A stretch of DNA of 64,000 bases. Origin: Shewanella woodyi ATCC 51908. GTDB lineage: Bacteria > Pseudomonadota > Gammaproteobacteria > Enterobacterales > Shewanellaceae. The position numbers and the translations under genes were made by a program. The notes beneath the pieces are model-generated. The model saw only the letters and a list, made by a program, of their open reading frames with translations, was not told where the DNA came from and made no database searches. Numbering within the stretch: the first letter of the stretch is position 1; every line of letters starts with the position of its first letter. Positions 36,967 through 49,457 of this stretch are shown here, in pieces. The stretch lies in NCBI RefSeq assembly GCF_000019525.1, contig NC_010506.1:5084001-5148000 (forward strand), in the 5' to 3' direction.

Positions 36967-39447
36967 CTACGACTTACTGACTTTAGCTTTGCGCTTAGCC
37001 GAACTCTTTTTCGTTGAAGACTTTTTCGCCTTCGACTTCTTAGCTGCTGACTTTGCTTTACCTGCAGAGCTTTTGGCTCCACCGCTTTTATCTGTTTTAA
37101 AGCTCTTTTCACCCGTGGCTTTAGCAGCACCAGACTTTGAGCGCGAACCGCGACGTTTAGGCTTATCACTCTTATCCGCCTTGGCGAGTTTTGCTCCCTC
37201 GGCATTTACACGCTCTCGTGCAGTCATCGGCTTCTTACCACGATTTGGGCGTTTTGATCTGCCCTCTTCGCCCGCCATCATCAGATCAATTTGACGATCA
37301 TCAAGATTAACGCCTGCGACCTTAACCGTGACAGAATCGCCCAGTTGATAGGTTTGGCCTGAAGCCTCGCCCACAAGGCGCTGACGCATATTATCATATT
37401 GATAGTAATCGCTGCCTAGACTTGAGATATGCACTAAGCCATCGATAAACAGCTTATCGAGACGAACGAACATGCCAAAGTGAGTCACGGAAGCGATGAC
37501 AGCCTCGAACGTATCACCAACATGATCGCGCATAAATTCACACTTAAGCCAGTCGCTCACATCACGAGTCGCTTCATCGGCGCGGCGCTCAGTGGTTGAA
37601 CACTCTTCGCCTAACAGATCTAACTCCTCAATCTGATAGTTGTAGCCACCATCTGGCGTCCACTTCTCTTTGGCTTCTCCACGCTCTTTCGCCAGCAGAT
37701 AACGGATCACTCGGTGTAAAATAAGATCCGGGTAACGGCGAATAGGCGATGTAAAGTGGGAGTATGCTTCAAGTGCTAAACCAAAGTGCCCCTCGTTATC
37801 TGGGGTATAGGTCGCCTGCTTCATAGAGCGAAGCAACATGATCTGAATAAGCTCAGCATCTGGCCTGTCAGCAACTTGCTCCATAATCGCTTGATAGTCT
37901 TTAGGAGTTGGCTCTAAGCCTCCCTCCATCGTCAAACCACGCTCTTTAAGGAAATCCTTGAAGTTAGTTAACTTCTGCTCAGAGGGCGATTCATGTACAC
38001 GGTAAAGTACTTCGCCTTTGTGCTTCTTAACAAACTTCACCGAGGCAACGTTAGCCAAGATCATACACTCTTCGATGATCTTATGGGCTTGGTTACGGTT
38101 ACTCGGTACTATGCTGTCTATCTTACGATCTGCATTAAAGACAAACTTGGTCTCAGTGGTTTCAAAGGCGATAGCACCACGCTCAGCACGGGTCTCATCT
38201 AAGGTTAAGTACAGAGATTGCAAGGTCTGCAGATGCGGGAAGATAGGCTTAAGCTTGTCACTGACCTCTCCTCCCTCAAGCATATCGGCAACTTGAGTGT
38301 AAGTAAGGCGTGCATGTGAGTGCATCACTGCTGGATAAAACTTATAACCTGACAGTTTACCCGCTGCAGAGATAGTCATCTCGGCCACCATACAGAGACG
38401 ATCAACTTCTGGCATTAATGAACATAGTCCATTAGAGATCTTCTCCGGCAGCATTGGGATCACTTGCGATGGGAAGTAGACAGAGTTACCACGACTACGC
38501 GCTTCTCTATCCAGTGCAGATTCGGTGCGAACGTAATGGCTCACATCGGCAATCGCCACCCATAAACGCCAGCCGCCACTCTTTTTCTTCTCCGCGTAAA
38601 CCGCATCATCGAAATCTCGAGCGTCTTCACCATCTATGGTAACTAATGGTAGTTGACGAAGATCGACGCGACCTTTTTTATCATCTTCAGTCACTTCATC
38701 GGGAATAGCACGCAGCTTCTTCTCAATCAGACCAGACCATTTATGGGGTAGATCGTAGTTACGCAGCGCGATCTCAATCTCCATACCTGGCGCCATCTGT
38801 TGTCCAAGCACTTCTGTCACCTTACCCGCAGCTTTTACATAGCGTCCAGGGCGACGAGTCAGTTCAAGTACAACAATATCTCCCTGACGGGCACCAAGGC
38901 GGTCCTCATCAGGAATTAATATCTCTTGAGTAATGCGTTTGTCATCGGCAATAACAAATGCCATGCCAGAATCCATATGGAAGCGGCCCACTAATGCAGC
39001 GGCTCTTTGCTGAACCAAGCGCACGATTCTGGCTTCGCGACGTCCTTTGCGATCAACACCGGCTTTCTGAGCCAATACCTTATCGCCATGAAAATACATC
39101 AGCATGTCACGGTTATTAATAAAGAGGTCATCACCCCCCTCTTCTAGCTTGAGGAAGCCAAAGCCATCTTTATGCCCTATGATGGTTCCAGTTAACAGAT
39201 CCATTCTTTCTGGCAGGCCATATGCTTGGCCACGGGTAAAGACAAGCTCACCGTCACGCTCCATTGCACGAAGTCGACGTCTTAAGGCTTCAATGTGTTC
39301 TTCACTTTCAAGCTTAAGTGCTGCGGCAATGCGTTCACGGTTAAGGGGTGATTTTTCAGAGCGCAGGTAATCTAAAATGTACTCGCGGCTAGGAATTGGG
39401 TTTTCGTAATTTTCTTGTTCACGCTTTAAATGCGGATCTTTGATCAT
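36967..39447 (-). CDS. rnr: Ribonuclease R
   Basis: An 826-residue 3'-5' exoribonuclease. Domains in order: N-terminal helix-turn-helix start ([12 protein letters not shown]), cold-shock domains ([18 protein letters not shown]), the RNB catalytic core with [16 protein letters not shown] holding the metal Asp residues, an S1 domain ([20 protein letters not shown]), and a Lys- and Ser-rich basic tail of about 85 residues. The tail and length match RNase R, not RNase II. It degrades structured RNA and is cold- and stress-induced in relatives. It lies 60 bp downstream of motX. Confidence 0.96.
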   Translation of the reverse strand: MIKDPHLKREQENYENPIPSREYILDYLRSEKSPLNRERIAAALKLESEEHIEALRRRLRAMERDGELVFTRGQAYGLPERMDLLTGTIIGHKDGFGFLKLEEGGDDLFINNRDMLMYFHGDKVLAQKAGVDRKGRREARIVRLVQQRAAALVGRFHMDSGMAFVIADDKRITQEILIPDEDRLGARQGDIVVLELTRRPGRYVKAAGKVTEVLGQQMAPGMEIEIALRNYDLPHKWSGLIEKKLRAIPDEVTEDDKKGRVDLRQLPLVTIDGEDARDFDDAVYAEKKKSGGWRLWVAIADVSHYVRTESALDREARSRGNSVYFPSQVIPMLPEKISNGLCSLMPEVDRLCMVAEMTISAAGKLSGYKFYPAVMHSHARLTYTQVADMLEGGEVSDKLKPIFPHLQTLQSLYLTLDETRAERGAIAFETTETKFVFNADRKIDSIVPSNRNQAHKIIEECMILANVASVKFVKKHKGEVLYRVHESPSEQKLTNFKDFLKERGLTMEGGLEPTPKDYQAIMEQVADRPDAELIQIMLLRSMKQATYTPDNEGHFGLALEAYSHFTSPIRRYPDLILHRVIRYLLAKERGEAKEKWTPDGGYNYQIEELDLLGEECSTTERRADEATRDVSDWLKCEFMRDHVGDTFEAVIASVTHFGMFVRLDKLFIDGLVHISSLGSDYYQYDNMRQRLVGEASGQTYQLGDSVTVKVAGVNLDDRQIDLMMAGEEGRSKRPNRGKKPMTARERVNAEGAKLAKADKSDKPKRRGSRSKSGAAKATGEKSFKTDKSGGAKSSAGKAKSAAKKSKAKKSSTKKSSAKRKAKVSKS

Positions 39448-39507
39448 TCAATGTCTCAAATTTATGCCCAGAACACTATCTGGGTAATACAAATCAATTT
39501 GTATTAT

Positions 39508-40170
39508 TTATCGGGATTTCAGGTGTTGCAGCTTAATCTTCGCAACTATGCTCGGTGGTATTTTCTCTTCGAGCACCTTCAATAATTCGTAGGCTTCTTT
39601 CTTGGTCGCCTCATCACTAAATACGTCGTTGTACAGCCAGTGGTATCCCAGCTCAAAATCTCTGTAGCTGCCATACCCTTCACCAAACAGTCTCACTAAC
39701 AACATACGGGCGGGGAGATCGCCGCTTGCCGCTGCCGGTAACACATAGTGCACGGCGCGCTCTTTATCCTGGAATACAAAGGTACCATGATAATAATATT
39801 CAGCAATTCTCACCATCGCCTCGGCACTGCCTTGAGCCACTGAATCTCTCAATAGTGCCATCCCTCTAGGAGGGTTTGCTTTTACACAGATGCCATAATT
39901 TAACATCTCACCCCAGAGATATTGATAGAGCGGCTGTTTTAGCACTTCGGCTCTTGCTTCAATATCCTGAACTAACTGGCAATCATCCCCTTCAACACGG
40001 GTCAGATATTGCTTGCTACGAATAAGTTCAATAAGCTGCTCCTGACTGTAAATATCTACAGCTTGGGTTTCTTCAGCCTGACTAGACAAAGGCGCCAGCA
40101 GCATCAAGATCATTATCGATGCTGAGCGTGGCAAACTTGCTATAAAACCTATCGATGCTTTTAAAAACAT
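39508..40170 (-). CDS. motX: Sodium-type polar flagellar protein MotX
   Basis: A 220-residue exported protein with Sel1-like repeats. From the ATG at 40170 the signal sequence ends near LSSQA-EE. The mature part closely follows Vibrio MotX: IYSQEQLIELI, DDCQLVQDIEARAEVLK, YQYLWGEMLNYGICV, QDKERAVHYVLPAAASGDLPARM, and LGYHWLYNDV. MotX forms the T-ring with MotY, which holds PomAB stators at the basal body. The rnr-motX-purA order is that of Vibrio. A FliA-like promoter and a hairpin lie upstream. A longer in-frame start at 40221 has no signal character. Confidence 0.9.
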   Translation of the reverse strand: MFLKASIGFIASLPRSASIMILMLLAPLSSQAEETQAVDIYSQEQLIELIRSKQYLTRVEGDDCQLVQDIEARAEVLKQPLYQYLWGEMLNYGICVKANPPRGMALLRDSVAQGSAEAMVRIAEYYYHGTFVFQDKERAVHYVLPAAASGDLPARMLLVRLFGEGYGSYRDFELGYHWLYNDVFSDEATKKEAYELLKVLEEKIPPSIVAKIKLQHLKSR

Positions 40171-40206
40171 GGCTTTTCTCACAAAATATTTATCAGTGTA
40201 AGTAGC

Positions 40207-40248
40207 GATGAGACACAACACTCAAGGTGTTAAATGTGTTGTCTCATC
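40207..40248. other. Long hairpin in the motX leader
   Basis: GATGAGAC and AACAC (separated by a 2-base bulge) pair with GTGTT-GTCTCATC, a 13-bp stem with a 14-base loop. A second pairing (AACAC-TCAAG-GTGTT) can form inside, so two structures compete. It falls in the expected 5' untranslated part of motX mRNA. There is no U-tract. Confidence 0.6.
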
Positions 40249-40276
40249 CATACTTACTCTCCCTATCCATAATAGC

Positions 40277-40303
40277 TCATCGGCAATATGGTTTTTTTCT
40301 TAA
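40277..40303 (-). promoter_or_regulatory. FliA (sigma-28)-like promoter of motX
   Basis: On the minus strand GCCGATGA (-10, seven of eight of GCCGATAA) with exactly 11 bases to TTAAGAAA (-35, four of eight of TAAAGTTT). The -10 is very characteristic. It lies about 107 bp before the motX ATG, and late flagellar sigma-28 control of motX is known in Vibrio. Confidence 0.6.
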
Positions 40304-40345
40304 GGCTTGCGATACCCAAGTGACTTAAAAGTGCACCTCCTTAAA

Positions 40346-40370
40346 ATAAAAAGGCCGCTTAACGCGGCCT
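40346..40370 (-). terminator. Terminator of purA
   Basis: AGGCCGC and GCGGCCT form a 7-bp GC-rich stem with loop TTAAC; the A-rich left side (AAAATAAAAA) gives the U-tract for the minus strand, 8 bp past the purA stop. Confidence 0.88.
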
Positions 40371-40377
40371 CTATACA

Positions 40378-41706
<1,329 letters not shown>

Positions 41707-41739
41707 TTAGCAGATCTATAGGGGCGGTAGGCAAGCCCT

Positions 41740-41928
41740 TTATGAAAAAATAATCAACAAAACGACACCTGCAGTGACTAAAGCACCACCTAATCGTTGC
41801 AGAAGTTGCTGATTTTGGTTAGAAATTTCCTTTAAATACGCCTTCCATCGATTGGGAAATAAAAATGGTCCAATTCCCTCAATAATGAGCACAATTCCCA
41901 ACGCAAGCATGATTAGCTGTAGAGACAT
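41740..41928 (-). CDS. yjeT: DUF2065 family small membrane protein (YjeT)
   Basis: A 62-residue protein with two membrane helices (about 3-22 and 45-60) and a conserved basic turn FPNRWKAYLKEIS between them. This is the YjeT/DUF2065 family, found between hflC and purA in enterics; here it keeps its place before purA although the hfl genes are absent from the window. Function is unknown. Confidence 0.88.
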   Translation of the reverse strand: MSLQLIMLALGIVLIIEGIGPFLFPNRWKAYLKEISNQNQQLLQRLGGALVTAGVVLLIIFS

Positions 41929-42041
41929 AATTTAGAATTCCGGGTAGCGTACAGTCATTAAGTTTAGATTAAGAAAACAGCAGGTTTTACATGTCGACAT
42001 TATACAGAATACATAATCTGTCGGCATAAATTTCAGGTAAT

Positions 42042-42069
42042 AAAAAACCCAGCATAAGCTGGGTTTTTT
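42042..42069 (-). terminator. Terminator of the rplM-rpsI operon
   Basis: A 12-bp perfect stem (six A, CCCAGC and complement) with loop ATAA. The A6 and T6 tracts make it a good terminator for the minus strand, 20 bp past rpsI. Confidence 0.92.
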
Positions 42070-42088
42070 GTATTCTGAAAGCGAAAAA

Positions 42089-42481
42089 TTAACGCTTAGA
42101 GAATTGTGGCTTACGACGTGCTTTGCGTAGACCAACTTTCTTACGCTCAACTTTACGAGCATCACGGGTAACGAAACCAGCGGCACGTAGAGAAGGACGT
42201 AGAGACTCATCAAGTTCCATCAACGCACGAGTAATACCGTGACGAATAGCACCTGCTTGGCCAGTGTTACCACCACCCTTAACAGTTACAAAGATGTCTA
42301 ACTTGTCAGTCATTTCAACTAGCTCAAGTGGCTGACGAACAACCATACGAGAAGTTTCACGACCAAAATATTGATCTAGAGGAAGTTGGTTAACAACGAT
42401 GTTACCAGTTCCTACTTTCGCGAATACGCGAGCTGTAGATGTTTTGCGACGGCCTGTGCCGTAGTACTGAGTTGCAGCCAT
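42089..42481 (-). CDS. rpsI: 30S ribosomal protein S9
   Basis: A 130-residue S9, the same length as in E. coli. [18 protein letters not shown] at the start and the basic end [16 protein letters not shown], whose last Arg contacts P-site tRNA, are diagnostic. It follows rplM by 14 bp, forming the conserved L13-S9 operon. Confidence 0.98.
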   Translation of the reverse strand: MAATQYYGTGRRKTSTARVFAKVGTGNIVVNQLPLDQYFGRETSRMVVRQPLELVEMTDKLDIFVTVKGGGNTGQAGAIRHGITRALMELDESLRPSLRAAGFVTRDARKVERKKVGLRKARRKPQFSKR

Positions 42482-42495
42482 TAGCTTAATCCCGT

Positions 42496-42927
42496 TTAGA
42501 TATCAAGAACTTGAGGTTGTTGTGCAGCGTGGTTATGTTCTGTACCAGCGTAAACTTTAAGTTTACGGAACATGGCACGTCCTAAAGGACCTTTAGGTAA
42601 CATACCCTTAACTGCTTTCTCGATAATCATTTCAGGCTTATGATCTTGCAGCTTTTCAAAAGTGATTTGCTTAATACCACCGATGAAACCCGAATGCGAG
42701 TAGTACACTTTGCCTTTCGCTTTATTACCAGTGACAGCAACTTTCTCAGCGTTAATAACGATGATGTAATCGCCGGTATCAACATGAGGTGTATACTCTG
42801 GCTTATGCTTACCACGTAGACGTGTAGCAATTTCAGTAGCGATACGACCTAAAGTTTTACCTTCAGCGTCAACGACAAACCACTCGCGAGTGACTGTCTC
42901 TGGTGTAGCAGTAAAAGTAGTCTTCAT
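42496..42927 (-). CDS. rplM: 50S ribosomal protein L13
   Basis: A 143-residue L13. [39 protein letters not shown], and [21 protein letters not shown] are the family signature, and the final [10 protein letters not shown] equals that of E. coli. In E. coli, L13 represses its own operon at the mRNA leader; the upstream region here could form a similar leader with a CCGTC-GATAT-GACGG hairpin. Confidence 0.98.
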   Translation of the reverse strand: MKTTFTATPETVTREWFVVDAEGKTLGRIATEIATRLRGKHKPEYTPHVDTGDYIIVINAEKVAVTGNKAKGKVYYSHSGFIGGIKQITFEKLQDHKPEMIIEKAVKGMLPKGPLGRAMFRKLKVYAGTEHNHAAQQPQVLDI

Positions 42928-43076
42928 TTACAAAAACCCAATGTTAAAATTCTGTCTCAAATGTTTTCACCATCATTGGTAAAAAACACAAATAGTGCCA
43001 TTCCCCGCCCCTTCGAGCAAAGAATTAGGCTTTACAACTTCCGTCATATCGACGGAGTAACGAGGGCAGGTGGCGG

Positions 43077-43082
43077 ATTATA
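43077..43082 (-). promoter_or_regulatory. -10 element of the rplM-rpsI promoter
   Basis: A perfect TATAAT on the minus strand followed by a GC-rich discriminator (CCGCC), the type found at stringently controlled ribosomal promoters. The -35 region is poor. It gives a leader of about 140 nt before rplM. Confidence 0.5.
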
Positions 43083-43188
43083 GACAAAGCTGAGCTAAAA
43101 ATCACCTAATTTTTACAATCTAGGTAAATTAATTCTTCGTTAATGGCCCTCTCGCCAATATGAGTTGCTAACCGTCTCTTTTGTCAGG

Positions 43189-44295
43189 CTATGGCAGGTG
43201 CTCTAACGCGAGATAATCATGGGATTGCATCTCGGTTAAACGAGAGCGGCAGCGCCTAAACTCAAAGGTCAATAGACCTTGAGTATAGATCTCCTCTAAA
43301 GAGACCTCGGCCGATAGGATCAGTTTGACGTTTCGTTCATAAAACTCATCCACCATAGCTAAGAATCGCCGTGCGATATCATCTCCAGTGGATTTATCAC
43401 CCATCTGCTCAACCCCACTGAGCAACACTGTGTGGTATAAACAGGCCAGCTCCATATAGTCGCGTTGACTTCTGGGTCCATCACATAGATCCCTAAAGTC
43501 GATAAGCAATACGCCTTGAGCCTGCTGTCTTATCCCTATGTTACGACCATCGATATCGATATCACTCCTTGATATCTCTGACTCGGGAGCCAACTTTTCA
43601 AAATAGCTCAGTAGATTCTTATCCGCTTGGGTATCTAGAGGGTAATGATAGATCTCCGCTTGCTCTAACGTACGTAAACGGTAGTCGATACCTGAGTCGA
43701 CATTTAAGATTTGGCAATGCTTATTAATAAGTGCAATTGCAGGCAGAAAACGCGCCCGTTGTAGGCCATTACGGTAAAGCTCATCTGGAATAATATTTGA
43801 GGTAGCAACCAGTGCAACTCCCTCTTTAAACAGGGCTTGAAATAGTGTCCCCAACAACATGGCATCAGTAATATCTGAGACAAAAAACTCATCAAAACAG
43901 ATCACTTGGTATTTATCCGCCATCTGCTTAGCAATAATGAGCAGAGGATCCCGTTGCCCCTTTAGATTATCAAGATCGACATGGACTTGATGCATAAAAC
44001 GGTGAAAGTGCGCCCTAAGCTTCTTATCACCTGGCAGTGAGTCATAGAAGGTATCCATCAGATAGGTCTTACCGCGCCCCACCCCGCCCCACAGGTATAA
44101 TCCCTGAACCGTTTGCTCTTTTGCCCCAAGAAAAGAGAACAGTTGACGAAAACCCGTTGGCTTACTGTTAGCAACTTGGATCTCATCATAAACACGCTGC
44201 AGGCTTTTTACGGCTTGCTCTTGCGCACTATCGTGGGAAAAGTCATCTCGGGTCAGATCTTGCTGATAATGTTGCCATGGTGTTGGTTGGGGCAC
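43189..44295 (-). CDS. zapE: Cell-division ATPase ZapE
   Basis: A 368-residue AFG1-type AAA ATPase. Walker A GGVGRGKTYLMDTFYDSLPG, the long conserved FHRFMHQVHVDL, Walker B VICFDEFFVSDITDAMLLG, and sensor LVATSNIIPDELYRNGLQRA are nearly those of E. coli ZapE, which binds the Z-ring and is needed in anaerobic or hot growth. The start is a GTG, because no ATG is in frame before the conserved region. It lies downstream of the rplM promoter region and is divergent from zapG. Confidence 0.94.
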   Translation of the reverse strand: MPQPTPWQHYQQDLTRDDFSHDSAQEQAVKSLQRVYDEIQVANSKPTGFRQLFSFLGAKEQTVQGLYLWGGVGRGKTYLMDTFYDSLPGDKKLRAHFHRFMHQVHVDLDNLKGQRDPLLIIAKQMADKYQVICFDEFFVSDITDAMLLGTLFQALFKEGVALVATSNIIPDELYRNGLQRARFLPAIALINKHCQILNVDSGIDYRLRTLEQAEIYHYPLDTQADKNLLSYFEKLAPESEISRSDIDIDGRNIGIRQQAQGVLLIDFRDLCDGPRSQRDYMELACLYHTVLLSGVEQMGDKSTGDDIARRFLAMVDEFYERNVKLILSAEVSLEEIYTQGLLTFEFRRCRSRLTEMQSHDYLALEHLP

Positions 44296-44409
44296 GTCGA
44301 TTGATCTCTTCTATCCTTAAAATTCATCTAAATGGTACCATGCTAAGAATAGTCAATGTTACTATTGTTTTAATCATCACTGTCGATGATTTATATAGAG
44401 GATTCATAT

Positions 44410-44784
44410 ATGGAATGGCCATTAGTTGTTGCCACTTTTGTACTGGGCATTGTTTTAGGTTATGTGATCAGAACCATTTTCGCGAAAAATCACGAATCCA
44501 ACGATAAAGATGAGGCCCTTGAACAAACTCGCTTAGAACTAAGTCAACATAAGCAAGAGGTGACAGATCATTTTGAGGATCACTACCAGCAGCTTGCTGA
44601 ACTGACCGAGCAGCTTAATAAAGTCAATAAAAAGTGGAATGAAGCCGCAAATACTTTAGCGCCTAAAAACAGCGTTAAACCACTGGCCACACTCACAAGT
44701 GACAAAGCGGAACACTCAAAACAGCAAGATCAAGCAAACGAACTCGACAGCCAAGACGTCATCATAGTGAACCCAAATAATTAA
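44410..44784 (+). CDS. zapG: ZapG/YhcB (DUF1043) inner-membrane protein
   Basis: A 124-residue protein with one N-terminal membrane helix (LVVATFVLGIVLGYVIR, about 4-20) and a long cytoplasmic coiled coil (about 30-80). This is the DUF1043/YhcB layout; YhcB helps coordinate envelope growth and division. GAGG precedes the ATG at 44410, so the in-frame upstream ATG is not used. Position between zapE and degQ is conserved in enterics. Confidence 0.9.
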   Translation: MEWPLVVATFVLGIVLGYVIRTIFAKNHESNDKDEALEQTRLELSQHKQEVTDHFEDHYQQLAELTEQLNKVNKKWNEAANTLAPKNSVKPLATLTSDKAEHSKQQDQANELDSQDVIIVNPNN

Positions 44785-44932
44785 CCTTTGTTAATAAAGG
44801 TGAACTTTCATTACATCTCTTAGGTCGGACTCTGTAACAATTGATTTGTGATCACTTCTTGAAAAAATACAGGTAATCCCTAATATCCATTAGTGATCAT
44901 ATTTCCATATCCGACATTGGAGCCATGAATTG

Positions 44933-46285
44933 ATGAAAACGAAATTAAGCTTACTCTCTGCCGCATTACTAACGGCATCCCTAACCTTAACGCCAGCGAT
45001 AAGCCAAGCCGCTATCCCTATGGCTGTTAATGGCGAGTCAATTCCAAGCCTCGCGCCTATGCTTGAGCGTACAACTCCTGCGGTCGTCGCCGTTGCTGTT
45101 GAAGGCACCCATGTATCTAAGCAGAAACTTCCCGATGCTTTTCGCTATTTCTTCGGCCCTAATGCACCACAAGAGCAGGTGCAAGAGCGCCCATTTAGAG
45201 GCTTAGGCTCAGGCGTGATAATCGATGCTAATAAGGGCTATATCGTCACGAATAACCATGTGATTGATGGCGCGGATGAGATCTTAATCGGCCTGCATGA
45301 CGGTCGTGAGGTTGAAGCAAAACTGATTGGTGCCGACGCTGAATCTGATATTGCACTGCTGCAGATAAAGGCTAAAAACTTAGTGGCGGTGAAGCGTGCC
45401 GATTCTGATGAGCTTAAAGTAGGTGACTTTGCTGTCGCTATCGGTAACCCCTTTGGCTTAGGTCAGACGGTCACATCAGGTATTGTCAGTGCAATGGGCC
45501 GCAGTGGTCTGGGCATAGAGATGCTTGAAAACTTTATTCAAACCGACGCAGCTATCAATAGTGGTAACTCTGGTGGCGCACTCGTCAACCTTAATGGCGA
45601 CCTTATCGGTATCAACACAGCCATTGTTGCGCCTGGAGGCGGTAACGTAGGTATTGGATTTGCTATCCCAGCTAACATGGTCAACAACTTAGTCGATCAG
45701 ATCATTGAACATGGCGAAGTACGCCGCGGCGTATTAGGCGTATCGGGCAGAGATCTCACCAGCGAACTTGCTCAAGCCTTCGGTCTCGATACCCAACATG
45801 GCGGGTTTGTCGATCAGGTGATGGAAGACAGCGCCGCTGAAGATGCAGGTATCAAAGCCGGCGACATTATCGTTAGTGTAAACGGACGCAAGATCAAAAG
45901 CTTCCAGGAGCTTCGAGCAAAAGTCGCCACGATGGGCGCTGGTGCTAAAGTCAAATTTGGCTTAATCCGCGATGGTGACTCCAAAACAGTATCGGCCACA
46001 TTAGGTGAAGCGAGCCAAACCACAGAAGCTTCGGCAGGCGCTGTTCATCCTATGCTCGCAGGAGCTGCACTGGAAAATGGAGATGATGGTGTCGAAATCA
46101 CCGATATTGCCCAAAATTCACCAGCCGCAGCTAGCGGGCTGCGTAAAGGAGACGTCATTGTCGGCGTAAACCGCAGCTCAATAGATGATCTCAATTCACT
46201 TAAAGCTAAGCTAAAGGAGCAGCAAGGTACGGTGGCGCTTAAGATACAAAGGGGCCACAGTAGCCTTTTCTTAGTACTCAGATAA
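44933..46285 (+). CDS. degQ: Periplasmic serine protease/chaperone DegQ
   Basis: A 450-residue HtrA-family protease. The signal peptide ends near ISQAA (about 25). The catalytic triad is visible: His109 in VTNNHVIDG, Asp139 in ESDIALLQ and Ser213 in INSGNSGGALVN. Two PDZ domains follow (about 255-345 and 365-450). The short linker L after the His region and its neighbour degS favour DegQ over DegP. A TTG one codon upstream is not needed. It should degrade unfolded periplasmic proteins. Confidence 0.94.
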   Translation: MKTKLSLLSAALLTASLTLTPAISQAAIPMAVNGESIPSLAPMLERTTPAVVAVAVEGTHVSKQKLPDAFRYFFGPNAPQEQVQERPFRGLGSGVIIDANKGYIVTNNHVIDGADEILIGLHDGREVEAKLIGADAESDIALLQIKAKNLVAVKRADSDELKVGDFAVAIGNPFGLGQTVTSGIVSAMGRSGLGIEMLENFIQTDAAINSGNSGGALVNLNGDLIGINTAIVAPGGGNVGIGFAIPANMVNNLVDQIIEHGEVRRGVLGVSGRDLTSELAQAFGLDTQHGGFVDQVMEDSAAEDAGIKAGDIIVSVNGRKIKSFQELRAKVATMGAGAKVKFGLIRDGDSKTVSATLGEASQTTEASAGAVHPMLAGAALENGDDGVEITDIAQNSPAAASGLRKGDVIVGVNRSSIDDLNSLKAKLKEQQGTVALKIQRGHSSLFLVLR

Positions 46286-46298
46286 AGCGATAACTCTC

Positions 46299-46327
46299 TC
46301 ATGGCTAACCTCTTGTGTTAGCCATGA
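46299..46327. other. 11-bp perfect hairpin between degQ and degS
   Basis: TCATGGCTAAC and GTTAGCCATGA pair around CTCTTGT. There is no U-tract after it, so it is not a normal terminator. It may stabilise the degQ mRNA 3' end or mark a processing site, as degS starts 88 bp further on. Confidence 0.7.
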
Positions 46328-46415
46328 TGAATAGATGAGGGGGATATCATTCCTCTCATGCTTATTCACAGCAATCGTGTTAATCTAATTCAAATTTTGC
46401 TTAACTCTCTCAAAT

Positions 46416-47501
46416 ATGGCTATAAAAGACACACTCTTATACGTCGGTAAGGCAGTTACGTTCGGCCTAATTATGGCGGCTGTCTTTCTGTTTGTTACCC
46501 CGCTTCTCACCGATAACGGCTCTTCAAATCTATTTTTTCAAAAACGTGGTGATAATGGCTTTGAGCTCTCATTCTCTAAAGCTGTTCGGCGCGCAGCGCC
46601 AGCAGTAGTCAACATCTATAGCTTAAGCGTTAATCGCAATCAGCCACTCAACTCAGGCTCACTTCAAGGGCTTGGGTCAGGTGTTATCATGAGTAAAGAG
46701 GGCTATATTTTGACTAACTATCATGTTGTCAAAAAAGCCGATGAGATTGTTGTAGCGCTTCAGGATGGACGTAAATTTACCTCTGAAGTTGTCGGTTCAG
46801 ATCCTGTCACCGACCTTGCCGTATTAAAAGTTGAGGGTGACACCCTTCCAATAGTACCGATTAACTTAGGTGTACCAGCTCAGGTTGGCGATGTGGTGTT
46901 AGCGATAGGCAACCCATACAACTTAGGACAAACCATTACCCAAGGCATTATCAGTGCAACGGGACGAAACGGTTTAAGCTCTGGCTATTTAGACTTTTTA
47001 CAAACCGATGCCGCCATTAATGCCGGTAACTCAGGTGGAGCACTTATCGACACCAGTGGCCAGCTTATAGGTATCAATACTGCCGCTTTCCAGATTGGCG
47101 GAGAGGGAGGCGGACATGGAATTAACTTTGCTATCCCCATCAAGCTCGCCCACAGTATTATGGGGAAACTGATTAAAGATGGTCGAGTTATTCGTGGTGC
47201 TCTGGGAATAACTGGTGAACCTGTTGGTCCTGTTATCGCCCAGATCCTTAATCTACCAGATCTAACTGGTGTGGTGATAACCGGCGTTGATCCCCATGGT
47301 CCAGCGGCTCAAGCTCAGCTGCAAGCTAGAGATGTGATCACAAAGTTTGAGGGCGAAGCGGTTCCTGGCGTCGAGATGTTGATGGATAGAATTGCTGAAT
47401 CTACACCGAATAAACAGGTCACCATGACCATTATTCGTAAAGGAAAGGTATACGATGTACCTGTCACCATTGGTGAAAATGTCGTTGAAGAGACTGAATA
47501 G
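46416..47501 (+). CDS. degS: Membrane-anchored site-1 protease DegS
   Basis: A 361-residue HtrA-family protease with an uncleaved N-terminal membrane helix (about 10-28). The triad is His103 in LTNYHVVK, Asp133 in VTDLAVLK and Ser206 in INAGNSGGALID. One PDZ domain (about 260-350) senses outer-membrane protein C-termini. DegS makes the first cut in RseA and so starts the sigma-E envelope stress response. Only one PDZ and the missing signal cleavage separate it from DegQ. It ends in a terminator. Confidence 0.95.
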   Translation: MAIKDTLLYVGKAVTFGLIMAAVFLFVTPLLTDNGSSNLFFQKRGDNGFELSFSKAVRRAAPAVVNIYSLSVNRNQPLNSGSLQGLGSGVIMSKEGYILTNYHVVKKADEIVVALQDGRKFTSEVVGSDPVTDLAVLKVEGDTLPIVPINLGVPAQVGDVVLAIGNPYNLGQTITQGIISATGRNGLSSGYLDFLQTDAAINAGNSGGALIDTSGQLIGINTAAFQIGGEGGGHGINFAIPIKLAHSIMGKLIKDGRVIRGALGITGEPVGPVIAQILNLPDLTGVVITGVDPHGPAAQAQLQARDVITKFEGEAVPGVEMLMDRIAESTPNKQVTMTIIRKGKVYDVPVTIGENVVEETE

Positions 47502-47534
47502 TTGATATAACTTTATCGGCATAACAAAATAAGA

Positions 47535-47559
47535 AAAGGCCTGCATCATGCAGGCCTTT
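47535..47559. terminator. Bidirectional terminator between degS and murA
   Basis: A perfect 12-bp stem AAAGGCCTGCAT and complement with a one-base centre (practically a three-base loop). A and T runs at the ends serve both degS (plus) and murA (minus). Confidence 0.88.
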
Positions 47560-47586
47560 CCGTGTCAATAATCACGACCAGAACGG

Positions 47587-49150
<1,564 letters not shown>

Positions 49151-49154
49151 GGAT

Positions 49155-49457
49155 CTATTTACCTTGTTTTGCTTCTTCATTGAAGAAGAGTTCTAAATCA
49201 TATAAATCAATTAATTTCGAAAGTTGCTCAGAGGCAGAAGTGAAACTCAAGCTCCGCTTTTCCGCTCTCGCAACACTCATCAGCTCTAAAATAAACGCAA
49301 TTCCTGCGCTGTCACTGTATGAGAGTTCAGAGAGATCAATAACCTCAACCTCTCTATTTAACAGCGACTTTCTGCGCAGCCACAATGCCGGTATCTCCTC
49401 CTGAGACAAACGGCCACTGATATGACAAATCGAGCCCTGTTGAGTAAACTCAGCCAC
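49155..49457 (-). CDS. mlaB: MlaB, STAS-domain subunit of the Mla lipid transporter
   Basis: A 100-residue STAS protein. DLSELSYSDSAGIAFILELM holds the family helix with the conserved Ser. MlaB binds the MlaF ATPase and is needed for its stability and activity. The start is GTG directly after the mlaC stop (TAAGTG), with AAGG before it, so translation is coupled. It is short, as in E. coli. Confidence 0.92.
   Translation of the reverse strand: MAEFTQQGSICHISGRLSQEEIPALWLRRKSLLNREVEVIDLSELSYSDSAGIAFILELMSVARAEKRSLSFTSASEQLSKLIDLYDLELFFNEEAKQGK

Noticed and set aside
36917..37294. 125-codon plus-strand and 98-codon minus-strand frames over the 3' end of rnr
   Set aside because: They arise from the repetitive Lys codons of the RNase R tail read in other frames.
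41932..42213. 93-codon minus-strand frame between DUF2065 and rpsI
   Set aside because: It overlaps rpsI in another frame and spans the rpsI terminator.
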